From Juglans regia (Eukaryota; Streptophyta; Magnoliopsida; Fagales; Juglandaceae): a stretch of 64,000 nucleotides of DNA. The stretch's first letter is position 1. The number at the start of each line of letters is the position of its first letter. The stretch lies in the NCBI RefSeq assembly GCF_001411555.2, contig NC_049912.1:19948341-20012340 (forward strand), read 5' to 3'. A program made the translations under genes and the position numbers. Below the pieces are notes generated by a model. It saw nothing but the letters and a program-made list of their open reading frames with translations, searched no databases and was not told where the DNA came from. Positions 11,534 through 24,951 of this stretch are shown in pieces.

Positions 11534-12436
11534 GCGTTGTGACTTTTTTTTTGTCCTAGAAGCGAGGATGGTGAGTTATATTTGGATGACAATCATGTTC
11601 TGTGCTCATTTTGTAATTCTATTTTAGCATAAAAATACTCAAAATCTATAAAAATACTCTAATGTATGATCTAAGACTCCTGTATCTCTTATGTAGATTA
11701 AATCGCTGATTTAGTGATGGCTACAACAAATCTGGGATCTGTTTTCTAGGTCTGGTGACATTGGACTTGAGAAAGAAAGTAGTAGCTAGGAGATAACCCT
11801 TTTGGATGGCTGTGTCATGTGTGTACCATTCATTTTATCTGGCTGATGTCTGAGGCTTGTTACTAGTATATGAAAAAGCTCCAAATGGACATGATTTGGA
11901 GCAGAGAGACATGTTACCTGTTTGGCCCCCATGTATGAGAAGAAAAATGAAGCTGGTTTGGTGGAGCGTATGGCAAGCAATTGGAACAAGGCTTTGTCAA
12001 GTGAATTTTAGGGCACATTGGACATATGTTGGAAATCGAACCGAGATCGTTAGGTTTCTAACTGCTGTTTAGACAACATCTTTTCTCTAAAAGCATTTAG
12101 TGCCTCCTTACAATGATAATTAGCAAAACCATCTTTAGGAACTCACGAAAACAAAAGTCTCACGTGTTCATAGTGGCAGCTAAAGTTTTTGTAGTGATGC
12201 CACTCCTCATATTTATCAACCTTTTCAAGGAGTTGTCAACTCAATAAAAATCTGTATGAATGGTTTGACATGTTTGGGATAATCTCCCCTAGATACTCCA
12301 AGTGGTGATGTTATTTTCCTTTTTCAAGGCACACATGCTCCGATGAATTAAGCAAGGCTGCCTTTTTTTTTTGCTCTAAAAAACATTGTTCTGTATTGTC
12401 TTTTGTGAACTGTTTGAACATATGATCAAATATATC

Positions 12437-12468
<32 letters not shown>

Positions 12469-13200
12469 TGTATGTATGTATTTAATCATAATTCAAATAT
12501 TTTTATACACATGAAATCGACTAGCATAATCAAGATGATGATAGACAGAGATATTGGTGAAACTTCAAAGGGTCATAATCGAGATATTTTTTGGAAGAAA
12601 CTATAGAATCTACCAACTCCAATGGTAGTTAAGGTTTTTCTTTGAAAAACTTGTCACAATGGTCTACCTACAAGAGCAAATTGAGGAAATCTTATAGCCG
12701 GTCAATCTGTTTTTCCTCAAATAATAGCCATCCAATCAAATTTTGCCACATAGTTCTTTTATTTCAAATCTCATATACCTGTCCACACCTAATAATTGTA
12801 AGAATGTCCTTCATGAGAAACCCTCCCTCCCTCCCTCTTTCTTCCACCAAAGCCTCCTCCTCTCCAGAAAGGAAGCCTCACAAGACAACTACTGCCGATC
12901 TGCTTGCAAGTAAGGATAACTCACATATCTACTGCTGATCTGCTCAAGTGGATTTTTTTTCTTTCAAAATTTTTAATTTGATTGGTTAGGGAACGATTCG
13001 ATGGGGGTGGATTTTGTTTTGCCACCCGTGCCTTTTTGCACATGATTTTCCATCTACAACAATTGGTTTTAAAATACACATGATTCTGATAAAGTGGTCT
13101 TCTGTTGCTGTTCGAAAGTTGGTTTAACAAACTATTCTGAGCACGAGAGGGTTAGGAACATGGGATTGCGAGGAGATTTTGATGTATTAGCTAGGAGCAA

Positions 13201-13237
<37 letters not shown>

Positions 13238-13689
13238 AAAGACCATGCAGAGCAAATAATAGAGAAATGGGTGGAACATTTGTAACTTTATGGATTAAAT
13301 TAGCTAATTTGATCCTTTCTACAGAAGATTTTGTTTCTAGAGAAGCAAACAATAGGGCAACACGATCGAGTAGAAAAAAAAAACTAGCATGATAATCCAG
13401 GGGAGATGGTGCTCGACGGTGAAATTATTGGAGGGTGATCGAACTGGTGACGTGCGGCGGTGGGTGATGGTGACAAGAGCTGATTTCTGTGATGCCGAGG
13501 CTGAGGTTGAGGTTCGACTGGCTTAAGGCAAAGACAAGGTTGAGTTTCTGCAGAAATATTTCTATTTTATCTAGTGTGATGCTCATTGTTTGATTTGTGT
13601 GGAATTGCTGATGTGGTGGAATTCTATTGGAGGCTGTTAAAGCCTCAACAATAGACAGACAGATGCAAAGTAGAACTAGAGCAAATTGA
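10741..13689. other. intergenic; simple repeats, no supported gene
   Basis: Downstream flank of the PPR pseudogene. I see a (CT)n tract at 11500-11531, a (TGTA)n tract at 12441-12480 and an A32 run at 13204-13235. Several 60-100 codon open frames occur on both strands, but none shows a domain or motif I can name. Confidence 0.4.
12441..12480. repeat. (TGTA)n tetranucleotide microsatellite
   Basis: About ten uninterrupted 4-bp units. It is likely polymorphic in length. Confidence 0.9.
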
Positions 13690-14640
13690 GTGTTGAAGAA
13701 AGTGATCGGTTCGGATCTCTGTCCCATTTGTGGTCTGGCTAGTGAAAATGTTGTGCATGCTCTTTGGACTTATGTTGTTGCTTGTGATGTCTGGAGGATT
13801 GATTGTTGAAAAGTTCAGAAGATGAGTGGCTGTGTGGTGGACTTTTTGTCTCTTATGAAGCATATGGGTAATATCCTTGATCAAAATGAATTTTTTGAGA
13901 TAACAATTATTATGAGGAAGGTATGGCTTAGGAGCAAAGTATTGATACATGCAAAACACATTTTCACAACACATTTCATAACAATATTGTAAGATAAGGG
14001 TACTTTTGTAAAATAATGTTATTTTTATAAAGTGTTTTACAAAATTATTCCTCATTTAACACATTATTATGAAATATGTTGTAAAAAATATTGCGTATAA
14101 ATAATTTTCCTTAGAGAATATCAGATTGCTAGAGCAGAGATGATGCATCACAATAGTATGAGGACAATTGAACAACAAGTATGGTCACTACTTGCAAGTC
14201 CCTAGGTCAAGGCAAACTGAGATGTAACTATTGATAAAGAACATACTTGAATGGGTATTGGGGTTGCGATTAGAAATTCTCAAGGTGATGTTTTGGCAGC
14301 TACGAGCACCAATAGAGTTAGATTCCATTTCAATAGAAACTCGGGGAGCACTTATTGCATGTTTGTTTTGTAGAGATCTGGGTTTGTCTAATGTGATTCT
14401 TAAAGAGTATGCTAAAGTAGTGGTTGATGCTGGTAATAATTCTCATGAAAATTTTACGAAGTATTGGCGTCTTGTGGAGGAAATCAAGCTCTTTATACAT
14501 GGTCCTCTTGCTTGGCAGATTCACTATGTCAGGAGGGACTTCAATCAAGCTGTACATTAATTCTGTATTTATTGATATGGAAGATGTTCCTATCCATGTA
14601 AGATTGGTTAATGTATTGTCTAAAATGGTTGATAATTAAT
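13690..14640 (+). pseudogene. LINE fragment: zf-RVT plus RNase H domains
   Basis: A first block reads CPICGLASENVVHALWT-like with WRID after it (about 13715-13870), the zinc-binding region that follows plant LINE reverse transcriptases. A second block at about 14245-14560 includes ISIETRGALIACLFCRDLGL and IHYVRRDFNQAVH, an RVT_3 RNase H-like domain. Frameshifts and stops separate the blocks. A short AT-rich insertion with its own inverted arms (13935-14110, AACACATTTCATAACA versus TTATGAAATATGTTGT) splits them. No reverse transcriptase core is present. Confidence 0.7.
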
Positions 14641-14889
14641 GAATGACGTTGTTTTATTTAAAAAAGAAGAAGATATATTCGAGAAATTTAAGAGATGCAA
14701 ATGAGGAAGATTATTTCATAACACACATCAGTTCGACTATTTTTTAAGTTCTTGTGTAATAAAATAAATAGTTTGTGGGTTAAATGTGACAGATCTTTAA
14801 ACAATTTATCAATTATTCGAAGACTATTTTTAATTTTGATTGGATTAAAAGTAATGATAGATGCATATTATTTCTATAATACTTTTACA

Positions 14890-15065
14890 CTCATATTTTA
14901 AAGTATTCTGTTATATATAATCATTTTTATGTATTTTTTGTGGACTCCTCTTATATGATTGATCAAAATAATTATTTTATATTAAAAAAAAATGATATAG
15001 TCAATTATATTAATAGAGTGTATAAAAAATATGTACATAAAATTTTTATATTTTAAAACGAGATA
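14890..15065. repeat. AT-rich palindromic repeat family C, copy 1
   Basis: This segment shares ATAATTATTTTATATTAAAA, AATGATATAGTCAATT-type and flanking TATAATCATTTTTA sequence with a second copy at 29030-29205. The inverted halves suggest a MITE. Confidence 0.45.
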
Positions 15066-15196
15066 TTTATATAAGAGATACTATTTTTATAAATTATTTT
15101 ATCATAATATCATTTATTAAAAATTTAGCTATAAAAAATTGTAAAAAATGGTATGTCTATATTTTCCAACATTTTTAGTCAGCCAGTAGCTTCAGA

Positions 15197-15395
15197 GTGT
15201 GTTTAGATGTTAAAGTGAGTTGAATTGAGTTGAGTTGAGATAATAAAATATTGTTAGAATATTATTTTTTAATATTATTATTATTTTAAAATTTAAAAAA
15301 ATTGAATTATTTATTATATTTTATATTGAGATTTAAAAAAATTATAATGATGAATTGAAATAAATTGAAATGAATTGAGGATACAAACTCACCCT
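15197..15395. mobile_element. Tourist-like MITE, family A, copy d, just upstream of AMSH3
   Basis: The copy begins GTGTGTTTAGATGTTAAAGT and contains GAGTTGAATTGAGTTGAG in place of the GATGAGATGAGAT signature. It shares the AT core and ends GATACAAACTCACCC. It ends about 220 bases before the AMSH3 ATG, so it lies in or near the promoter. Confidence 0.6.
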
Positions 15396-15618
15396 CACTA
15401 TGTCGACATAGGGTGACAGAAATGTCGGAAATCTTTATTTATATCTCTCCTCGAAACGACGGTGTTTGATCTTCAGAAACTTGACTCCCACGCTCGCTCG
15501 GAAATCGACTCCTCGCTACCTTGTTCTCGTCTTTCTAACATTGACACAGACGTGTGGCTTTTCTGGGAATACAATCGGAGTTGCAGAGAACTGGCATTTT
15601 TATCGCCGTCACCGGAGA

Positions 15619-18600
15619 ATGATGAAGATCGACGTGAAATCGATGGCTCGGACAGTCGAGGTCGACAATCGAATTCCTCTCCGTAATTACTACCGGATCG
15701 CTGATAATCTCCTCAAACAGGTTCCTCCAATTCTAGGATTTTCATAGCTCTGGGTTGAAACTGTATGCGTAAACTTGTTGAAGGTGCAAGTAAAATGACT
15801 CTAATTCTGGTTTTATTAGCAAATGGAATATAGCCTATAGGAAGCAATTGCTAATGTTGTACGATGGAGGTGTACGTGACGCTGAATGTTTGTAGGGCTT
15901 TGATAGAATCACATCATTACTGATAGTTTGCCCTACTTTCTATGGTGTATGTTTTTGATCCTATAGTATTGGCTTTAGCCTAACGATAAAGCAGGATTTA
16001 TTTATTTATTTTTACGGTTCCCTGTTATTTATATGGCTTATTTTGTTATGTTTAATCCACTCAGGCTAGCATCTATAGGGAGGAGAAGAATGTTATAGAT
16101 TTGTACATCATACTTCTTAGATATTCGAGGTAAGGATAAAAAAAATGATGTGATCGTTTTCTGAAGTTTCTGAAATTGAAACGGTATCCTGTATTTGGAT
16201 TCATGAGCTTTTTTTTTCTAACTTGCTGCAGTTTGGTGTCTGAAACTATACCATTCCATCGGGATTACCTGCTTCTGCTTCCAGAAGAAAGAAAAAAATA
16301 TAAGAAGGTGAGGCATACTCTTTGTGTATCTTGTACTTTTGTGTCGACTATATGATAGCATGTCTTCGTGTGGGCTTTTCTTATTTGCAATCCAGAAATT
16401 GCTATCAGTGCTGGATGAGGTTGAATCTTTGAAGCCAGAGTTCTTACGACGAGTGGACGAACTAAAAAAAGCCCATTCTGGATCCAGATTATTACTACCT
16501 GATGCCCCAGAATCGAGTTTATTTGGTTCAGAGATATCCTCCTTGGAAAGGCCTGCTGCTAATAGAAATTCTTACCTCAGTGTTGATATGAAGCGGGTAT
16601 GACCTTGCTCATGCTTCTCTGATGTTATGTGAATTTGTCACCTGATAATTGGAATGCTAATAGTCTTCTAATCATTTGATTTATCTGACAATACACTACT
16701 TACAAAGCTTTTCTTTTCAGTTTTTTTGGAAAATGGTACTTGGACACCCAAAATACCAAACTATGACCGAAATTGTTATTTTATTTTTCATTTTTTTTAA
16801 TTTTTTAACTTTTGTTTGAATAAAAATAATTTTTATAACTGATTTATCTTTTATAAAATTCAAAAAGTGAAAATAAAATTCGAAAGAAAATTAAAAAATT
16901 ATATCGGTCAAATTTCTGTATTTTGGGTGTTCGAGTAGCAGTGTCTTTTTTTTTTTTTTTTTTCGGTATGGTTGCTCAGTCACAATGTTGCCTTACTGTT
17001 CTGTTCTATATTGTATGAAGTTTGTAGAAATCTTCACTTTTGTTGTATACCTTCTGTTGATTCGTTTTGTTTTCTAATATCTCTTGCTCTTTGGTGTAGA
17101 ATTTTTATTTTCTAAAATGAAAAATTCTTCTCATCAGCTACTATTCACTACCGCACGCCCCACACCCTATAAAAAACACCCCTACACCCTATGAAAAAAA
17201 AAGAAACTATAGGTGTGGGGTGTGAAAGTGAATGGTGGCTGATGTATAGAATTCCTCTTCTAAAATATATTGTTTTCATCTTACTGCAGCCTGCTAGTGT
17301 AGCACCTCAGTCTTCATGGAAGTATCACAATCATCATTCTCAGGGTTTTTCATCAAACTCCGCGCAAATTGAGAAGCAGTTCCAAAAGCTGTGAGTATAT
17401 CATTTAAACTTCTCACGCCAAGTAATTATAGACATAAGGCCCCTTTTGGGGGTCAAGTCTTTGCACCATGCAAAACCAGTCCCTTTGTAGGCCGAGTTAG
17501 AGGGACTTGATTGGAGTTTATCAAGTTCAGGTGTTTATAGGAGAGGCCTCTCTGAACCTACTAATTTTGCCTAACTTGAGCTGATTAGGACACAGATTTC
17601 ATGCCCTGATAATAAGCACTATTTATTCAAGGTACTATTCATGTTAGTTCCTTGTACAAAGCTTTTACTTTATTATACAATATGCACTTTTAATAACCCT
17701 TACAGCTAAGATTAAAGCATTGATATGGACATGCTTCCTGAAGAGACTGCCACCTTAACTTTGATACTTTAAGGTGTCTCACCTTGATGTGAAATTCAGA
17801 CATGTAACCCTGAGGGGTAGCTCAGCTTGCCCGGCCTTGGGTTTGCTCCCCAATGGTCACTAGTTTGAGTCCCCTTAGGGCCACTGGAGGTTTACCTGGT
17901 CGTTAAACTTCAGGGCCCCATGGGATTAGTCGAGGTGCGCGAAAGTTGGCCCGGATACCCATGGTTATTAAAAAAAAAAAAAAAAAAAAAAAATTCAGAC
18001 ATGCTTCGTAATTCCTATGCTGGTGTTGATCCTCTGGCTACTCTCATCTCCTATAACTATTCTACTTGTGAAACATTTTTAGTTCTTCTTTCTTTGCTTT
18101 TGTTTAGCTATACACTTCATTATATGTGTAATATTGTACTAGTAATCTAACCAACCAAAAAAAAAAAAAAAATATTGTACTAGTAATCTAGAGAGACCCA
18201 TAATATAAATTGCTAAAGATAAAATTGCTTTTAGTATTGTCGTTTCTACAGAGATGACCCATAATAATAATTAATATGTTGAAATGTACAGATCTTTTGG
18301 TTTACCTCCTCCAAAGAGGGAAACTTTGTCTAGACACTCATTCTTGGGTCCAAATGGTCTTCAGGGACAGTGGCTAGGACCTAGTGCAGACATAAAGGTG
18401 AACTTGTCTGTTCTTCTTCCTTCTCCTCCTCCAGCCCAAACTGTATAAACTAATGAAAGCTACTGTGAAACACAGGTTCAATATCCAAACAATATCAACT
18501 TAAACCCAACAGAAATTCCGGTGTAAGTATTCCTGATAAGGTCTTCCATTCTCAACTAAAGCTTCAAAATTGTATTCTTTTCTTCCTTTTTTATGTCTTA

Positions 18601-21600
18601 TATTTATCTCACATGGCATTAGAATGAATTCAAGAGATTGACCATTTTGCTTGCTATTTCTTGTCAAGTTTCTTCCATCTAAATTACTTATCAAAAAAAC
18701 AAAAAGTTTCTTCCATCTAAATTGCCACTGCTTGTAACATTTTTAATTTTGTCATCCATGATAATAGCCTGAATCAGGCTGGACAATATGGTCTTGTACC
18801 AGCAAAAGATGGTGATCGCCTCAGCATCGGATCTACAATGGAGTCAGTGCTCTCCTTGGATGATGGTAGATGGCAGTGTACTGACGAGTTGTGTTCTCCA
18901 TTGATTGAGGCAGAACCTTTCCAGTTGGTCAAGCAACCTTCCATTCCTCCTGTCCTTGCTCAGCTGCAGCAAGATGTCACTCCAATTCCTCCATCAAAAG
19001 TTGCAGACCCAAGACCTGGATCAGCTAAATCTTCTCAGGATGGGATGCCAGATTCTGGTTCATATCAGCATCTACACATTGTAGGCTTCCTCTGCTAGCT
19101 CTTGTTTGGCATATACTTAGGGAAAGTAAACATTTTCCTATTACTTGGAAACATCATGATTTTTTCCTTTTTACCTTTTAGAGGTTATGCCTCTAGTTCT
19201 TGATGAATATAATGCTAATTTAATTCAATTTATATTGCAGCCCGTAAAAATGATGGAAGATTTCTTGAGATTAGCTCGGGAAAACACTCAGAAGAATTTA
19301 GAGACATGTGGTGTTCTTGCGGGTTCATTGGTAAGACTAATTAAATATTTTAAGATCCATGTGTGGGCTCTTGTTTACTCTTTTGATTTGTTTACCGTTA
19401 AAAAAAAAATTTAAGAACCAAATTGTTATTGTATTGTGATAAGAAAAAATAAGTTAGAGGGGAAGTTGACTTTTTCTTCATTATCTTCCAATTTCATGTT
19501 GCTGTAGAAAAACAGGGTCTTCCATATCACTACGCTTATTATCCCAAAGCAAGAATCAACTTCTGATTCGGTAAGACCACTTACTATTTTTCTTTTTTCT
19601 TCATCATTTTATGTCATATTTAATGCCCTCCTAGTTGTTATTCTAAGGTTTATCTTAGGTGCCGTTTGGATTGTGAGATGAGATGAGATGGTTTTAGATG
19701 AAAGTTGAATAAAATATTGTTAGAATATTATTTTTTAATATTATTATTATTTTGGGATTTGAAAAAGTTGAATTGTTTATTATATTTTGTGTGAGAATTT
19801 GGAAAAGTTGTAATGATGAGATGAGATGAAACACTTTCACTATCCAAACAGGGCCTTAATCCCATCCCCGTGCGACTCCCTCAAATTGGTGAATCTTTAA
19901 GGGCCAGTTTATCAATATCATAATAATTAAATCTATTTTGTTACTTTAATATATTTTACTTATAAACAAAAAATTGGTTAGTTTAATATAAGGCTTTTCC
20001 CCTAATTTATACTAAATATAAAAAATGATATCATATGCTCAATTTTAAATACAAAAAAATATTATCAACATATTTATCAGTTGAGAAATGTTACTCTTCA
20101 TCTTGAATTTGTCATTCTCACTCACACCTGCTGATGTGACGCATTTTTTAGCGGCTTCTTGTTTGAACAACTTAATAAAAATCCATTAAAATTTGTCATA
20201 TCAGTCAGTGTGATGATGAGAAACATCCATAATGAAAAGTTCGGAGAGAATAAAAATAAGTATCTAGGATAGCCAAGTGCAATAGATTTGAAAAAATACA
20301 TTTTTTGGGGTTTAGAAACTATTTTAGAGCCAAAGTTTGAGTTCTAAAAATAATTGTAGATTTTGTTTTGTAGTCTGGAAAGTCTTAGCAAGACTTTAAA
20401 TAGAGGATTTTTTGAAATTTTATTAGTGAATGAAATCTTAGAAATTTTAAATTTCTTTTGGGGAGTCAGTTCTTTGTTATATTGTAACGCCCCAATGGAA
20501 GACCCAAACCACATGACCTATACTCCAAAATGATTAATCAATGATACAATTGGAGTCCCATTGGAACCTTCTAAGGAGCAAAAACTTCTCATTCCCAAGC
20601 AATGTGGGATCCCATATACCACCTACCCGTATCTTTATCATATGGGGTTACCTGGCTCTGATATTATTTGTAATGCCCCAATAGAAGACCCAAATCACAT
20701 GACCTATTCTCCAAAAAAACTAGTCAATTGGTATAATTGGAGCCCCATTGGAATCTTATAAAGAGCAAAAATTTTTCATTCCCAAGCAATGTGGGATTCC
20801 ATACAACACCTACCTTTATCTCCCCTCTGCCCCCAAAACACACAAAAAAAAAAAAAAAAACGAAAATGAAATAGTATTGGCTTTGAAACAATGAAATGCA
20901 GAAAGAATATTCAGAATGCGTTATATTTGTCAAATGTTTTGGTTTTAGGAAGTATTTGAGATTCTTAGATATTTCATTTGCATACAAAATTAGTTCTTAT
21001 TCCCTTTGCAGATTTTTTTTTTAACCATTGATGCTAATATAGATCATGTTGAAGAATAACTCCAGATATCCTATTCGGCATGCACTCATACCACTGATTT
21101 AATTGGATTTCCTATGCCAATATTTCAGTTTTTTTTTTCCTGTTTTCTAAATGTAAATAACTGTTTTTTTTTTTTTTTTTTTTTTTTTTTCTTTTGAAGG
21201 CCCTTGTGTATATTTGTAAATTACTAGCATCGGCCTGTTTATTGTATCTTTAAATTACAAATGGATATAATGTTTCCCTATTGCTGATTATGAGTATAAA
21301 CAAATAAGAAAAATGCTTGATGTGTCTGCAGAAAGCATTTTTGTCTTTTTTCTTGGCAAATTTTTAGTGTATACTACTTGAATGTATGTGCCATCAACTC
21401 CCCTTTATTTCAGTGTCAGACTTTGAATGAGGAAGAGATATTTGAAGTTCAAGACAAATTATCGCTCTTTCCGCTTGGTTGGATTCACGTAAGTGTGTGA
21501 ATTCTCTCAATGGCCAGTAATTGTCAATATTACTTATCATTAAATTTTGCATGCTCATGGTCTGTTTCTGCTTTGAGCTACTGAAATGTTGATTAGAAAT

Positions 21601-24600
21601 TTTTGAAATAACTTGTTATTTTGATGGCTGGTGAGCATGCTGTTGGCCTCTCTGATTTTTCAGTTTTGTTTAATGACATCCACTTGAAATAATAATAGAT
21701 ATTCAGTCAATTGGAATTATCTAATTCAATCTTCAACTATGAATATTGAATAGAACCCTCAACGCATGTGCTTTCCTGTAAGTGAGGGACTAGGCTTGCT
21801 GCTTTTGCTCATGTTTTGGTCTCAGATGTTGGTATGTTCATAGCTATGCTTATAAGCGTTTGGGTCTCCCTGTGGGAGCATCATACAAGGCAAAGTTAAA
21901 ATGGGATGGTTTATTGCTGAAATGGGAAGAGGACTGGCTGGCTGGGAGCATCTTTATATGTTAGAAGGGGTTGGATCGGCTTGATCAATAGCACTCTATC
22001 TAACTTACCTACTTATTTTTTTCGCTCTTTCCCATCCCAGTTGGTGTGGCAAAAGCATATAGAGAAGCTCCAACGGGGCTTCCTATGGGTTGGTGTGGAG
22101 GGTGAGCCTAAACGTAACCTAGTCCATTGGTCAACAATATGTGCTCTGGTCTCTTCTAGTAGTTTGGGTGTCGAAAACTTGTTTGTTTATGCGGGCAAAT
22201 GATTGTGGCACTATGCATTGGAGAGAAACTATGGTGATTGGTGGTGAAAGTTAAGTATGGGAGCATGTGGGGCAGATGGTGTTCTAATGTGGTCTGAAAA
22301 ATCAGTGGTTCTAACCCAACACAACACCTAGAGAGGGGTGAATAGGTGTTTTTCCATTATACTGCACTATTTAAAAATGTCGTCAAACAAGCAGTCAATC
22401 AATGAAACAATTCACATGAAAATAATCAACACAACAATTTGGTCACGAAGTGAAAACTCATTTGAAGAACATCTTCAAAATCTAAAACCACCTAAAATCC
22501 ACTATAGAAATTTAGTTTGTTACAACCGATTTAGAAACACTCACGAAACACTCACAAGACCCTTGCAGTAGCTAAATCTGGCTTGCAACATCACGAGTGA
22601 CCCATGTAATCACTGAACGCATGTAGCTCCGGAACTCCGGCCTTTCTATAGCTTTACTACCAGAACCTCTCGATCTTTGCTTCAACGGTAGCTCCAGAAT
22701 CCCTTTCGGCCAAAGAACATTCACCCCAATTGATTTAGCAGTAGTTGACCTCAAGCAAAATAGTATGGGGATTTGATTACAAGAGAAAACTGAAGTATAT
22801 GGAATGGAATCTTTTTCTCTCTTTCTTAGCTCTCTATCTGCTCTGCACGTGCTTGCCTTATGAAGGAACAAAAAAGTTTCCTTTTATAGCCACAATGGGA
22901 CACGATGCTGAAACCCTATTCAAAGTCATACTTTTAACATTCCCCGCTCGAGCAAGTGTCGAGCGCACGTTGCTTCCAAGCATCGCTCGAGCCATGAGTC
23001 GAGCGAACTCTCTGTATGAGCTTCACTCGAGCAACGGATCGAGCGTAGGTCGAGCAAACTTTCTATATGAAGCTTAGCCCGAGCCATGTTGAGCTGATTT
23101 GAATCCCCTGTCATTTTATCAGTTTTCTTTAGCCACTTGACACTGAACAAGTTACAACACAATTTAACATAGGTTGTCACATATATGCCAACACACTCAT
23201 TTTACATTAACATGGTCAATGGGCCTTTTAGAGTGTGGGTGTAGGAAAACATTTGCTAAGGATAAGGAGAATTTTCTAGATCCATTAGATATTAGGGTAA
23301 TGATACCCTTACACCTTTTTTACTACTGCTTTACTACCTAGTGGGAGATCAAGCTCTTAAGGAAATTCGGCCAGAATTGTTTAGTTCCTCTTCTACAAGC
23401 ATTTATGAGTGGCTGAACTTCTCCAGATTATGAATGACAGTCCACACTGGAGCATGCCCTTTGTCAAATTAGTGCAGGATTCGAAAGTGGAATCGATCAC
23501 ATTGCTCCTCAACCTCCTGTATTCACCAAGGATGAGAGGAAACTGTGTGGACCAAATGGGGTGGATCCATTCAAGAAGAAGGCAGTTCGAGGCGAGATCA
23601 TTTTATTGTCTCCTACACTTTGCAGCTGCATGTTCCTGTTCACTCAAGCATGGCATTCTTGTATAGACGATGTCTAGGGAAGATCCTAACAGTGAATAAT
23701 CTGAGTTGGGAGGAACATAATATGATGAATTGGTGTTGTATGCCCAAGTACGGGAAACCATCTACCACTTGCTGCTTCACTGTAAAGTGGCTTGGGCCTT
23801 GTGGGCGGAAATCTAGAATGGTGAAACCACAATGAATGGAGTTAATGGTAGTGTGGGCGGTAAACCGAGTGAAAATTTGGGCACAGGGGCTAGGAGGAGG
23901 GCTCCTTTGTGCTTAACATGGAGTATTTGGAAGGAGGGTAACACCTACAACTTTGAAGATTGTGAGAGAGGAATTAAAAACTTCCATGATTGAATCTTTG
24001 TATCAGTGGACTACGGTCCACAACAATGCGTGCTTTGCATCTTTGTAGATTTTACTAAAATTCGTGCTACCTTCACCTCCTTAATTATGACTTGATGTGC
24101 TTTACTTGTTGATGTCAAAATAAAAAAATTATTATGAAAAGTAAACATTATTAGAAAAGCCAATTTTGGCATGATCGACTCAGAGATTACTGGTTTTGTT
24201 TTCTCAACTTTCTATGTTTTTTGTATGGATGTGTACTTTTCTCTATAGGCAGCTGTTTGGGTTTCTTGACCATTCTGTCTGTTTACTAATGTTATTATCA
24301 GACGCACCCATCACAGACCTGCTTCATGTCTTCCGTAGATCTACACACTCATTACTCGTACCAGGTAACAAATGGTAGTACTTGATCTAGGTTTCCTGTC
24401 TTTGACTGCTTTTAGCTTGATTAAATTCAGTTACTGAATTTGGTATACTTTTTTTGTATTAGCACTTGATTAAATTCTGTTTTCTTTTTTATTTTTTATT
24501 TTATTTATTTTTTATTTTTTTATCAATAAAGTTTGTTTACCTATAAAAAAAAAAAAAAAATTCAGTTTTTTATACTTGTTTTGTTTTAGCTTTGATTGGC

Positions 24601-24895
24601 TTGGTATTAGCACTTGATCTATACTTGTTTTCTAGTATAAAGTTTTAGTAGTGTTGGACTTAGCTGCTAAGTGATTTAGTTTTTACTGGAGCATGGTTGA
24701 TGCTTTTTTCTTCTTCGTACTTTTTTCTCTCTTTTTTTGTAATATTATTTTCTATGAAGGCAACTTAATTTAGCCTTCAATACCAAACTAATCAGAACAA
24801 GCCACATAAATCTGATATTTTTCACTTGCCCTCAGGCCATGTCCCTTGTTGCCTCTCAAGTAACTGTCTTTTTTAATGCATAGGTTTTGTGGCGG

Positions 24896-24951
<56 letters not shown>

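Noticed and set aside
15466..15618. Earlier in-frame start for AMSH3 at 15466
   Set aside because: Family proteins begin at or near the MKID block. The upstream extension shows no similarity and is probably 5'UTR.
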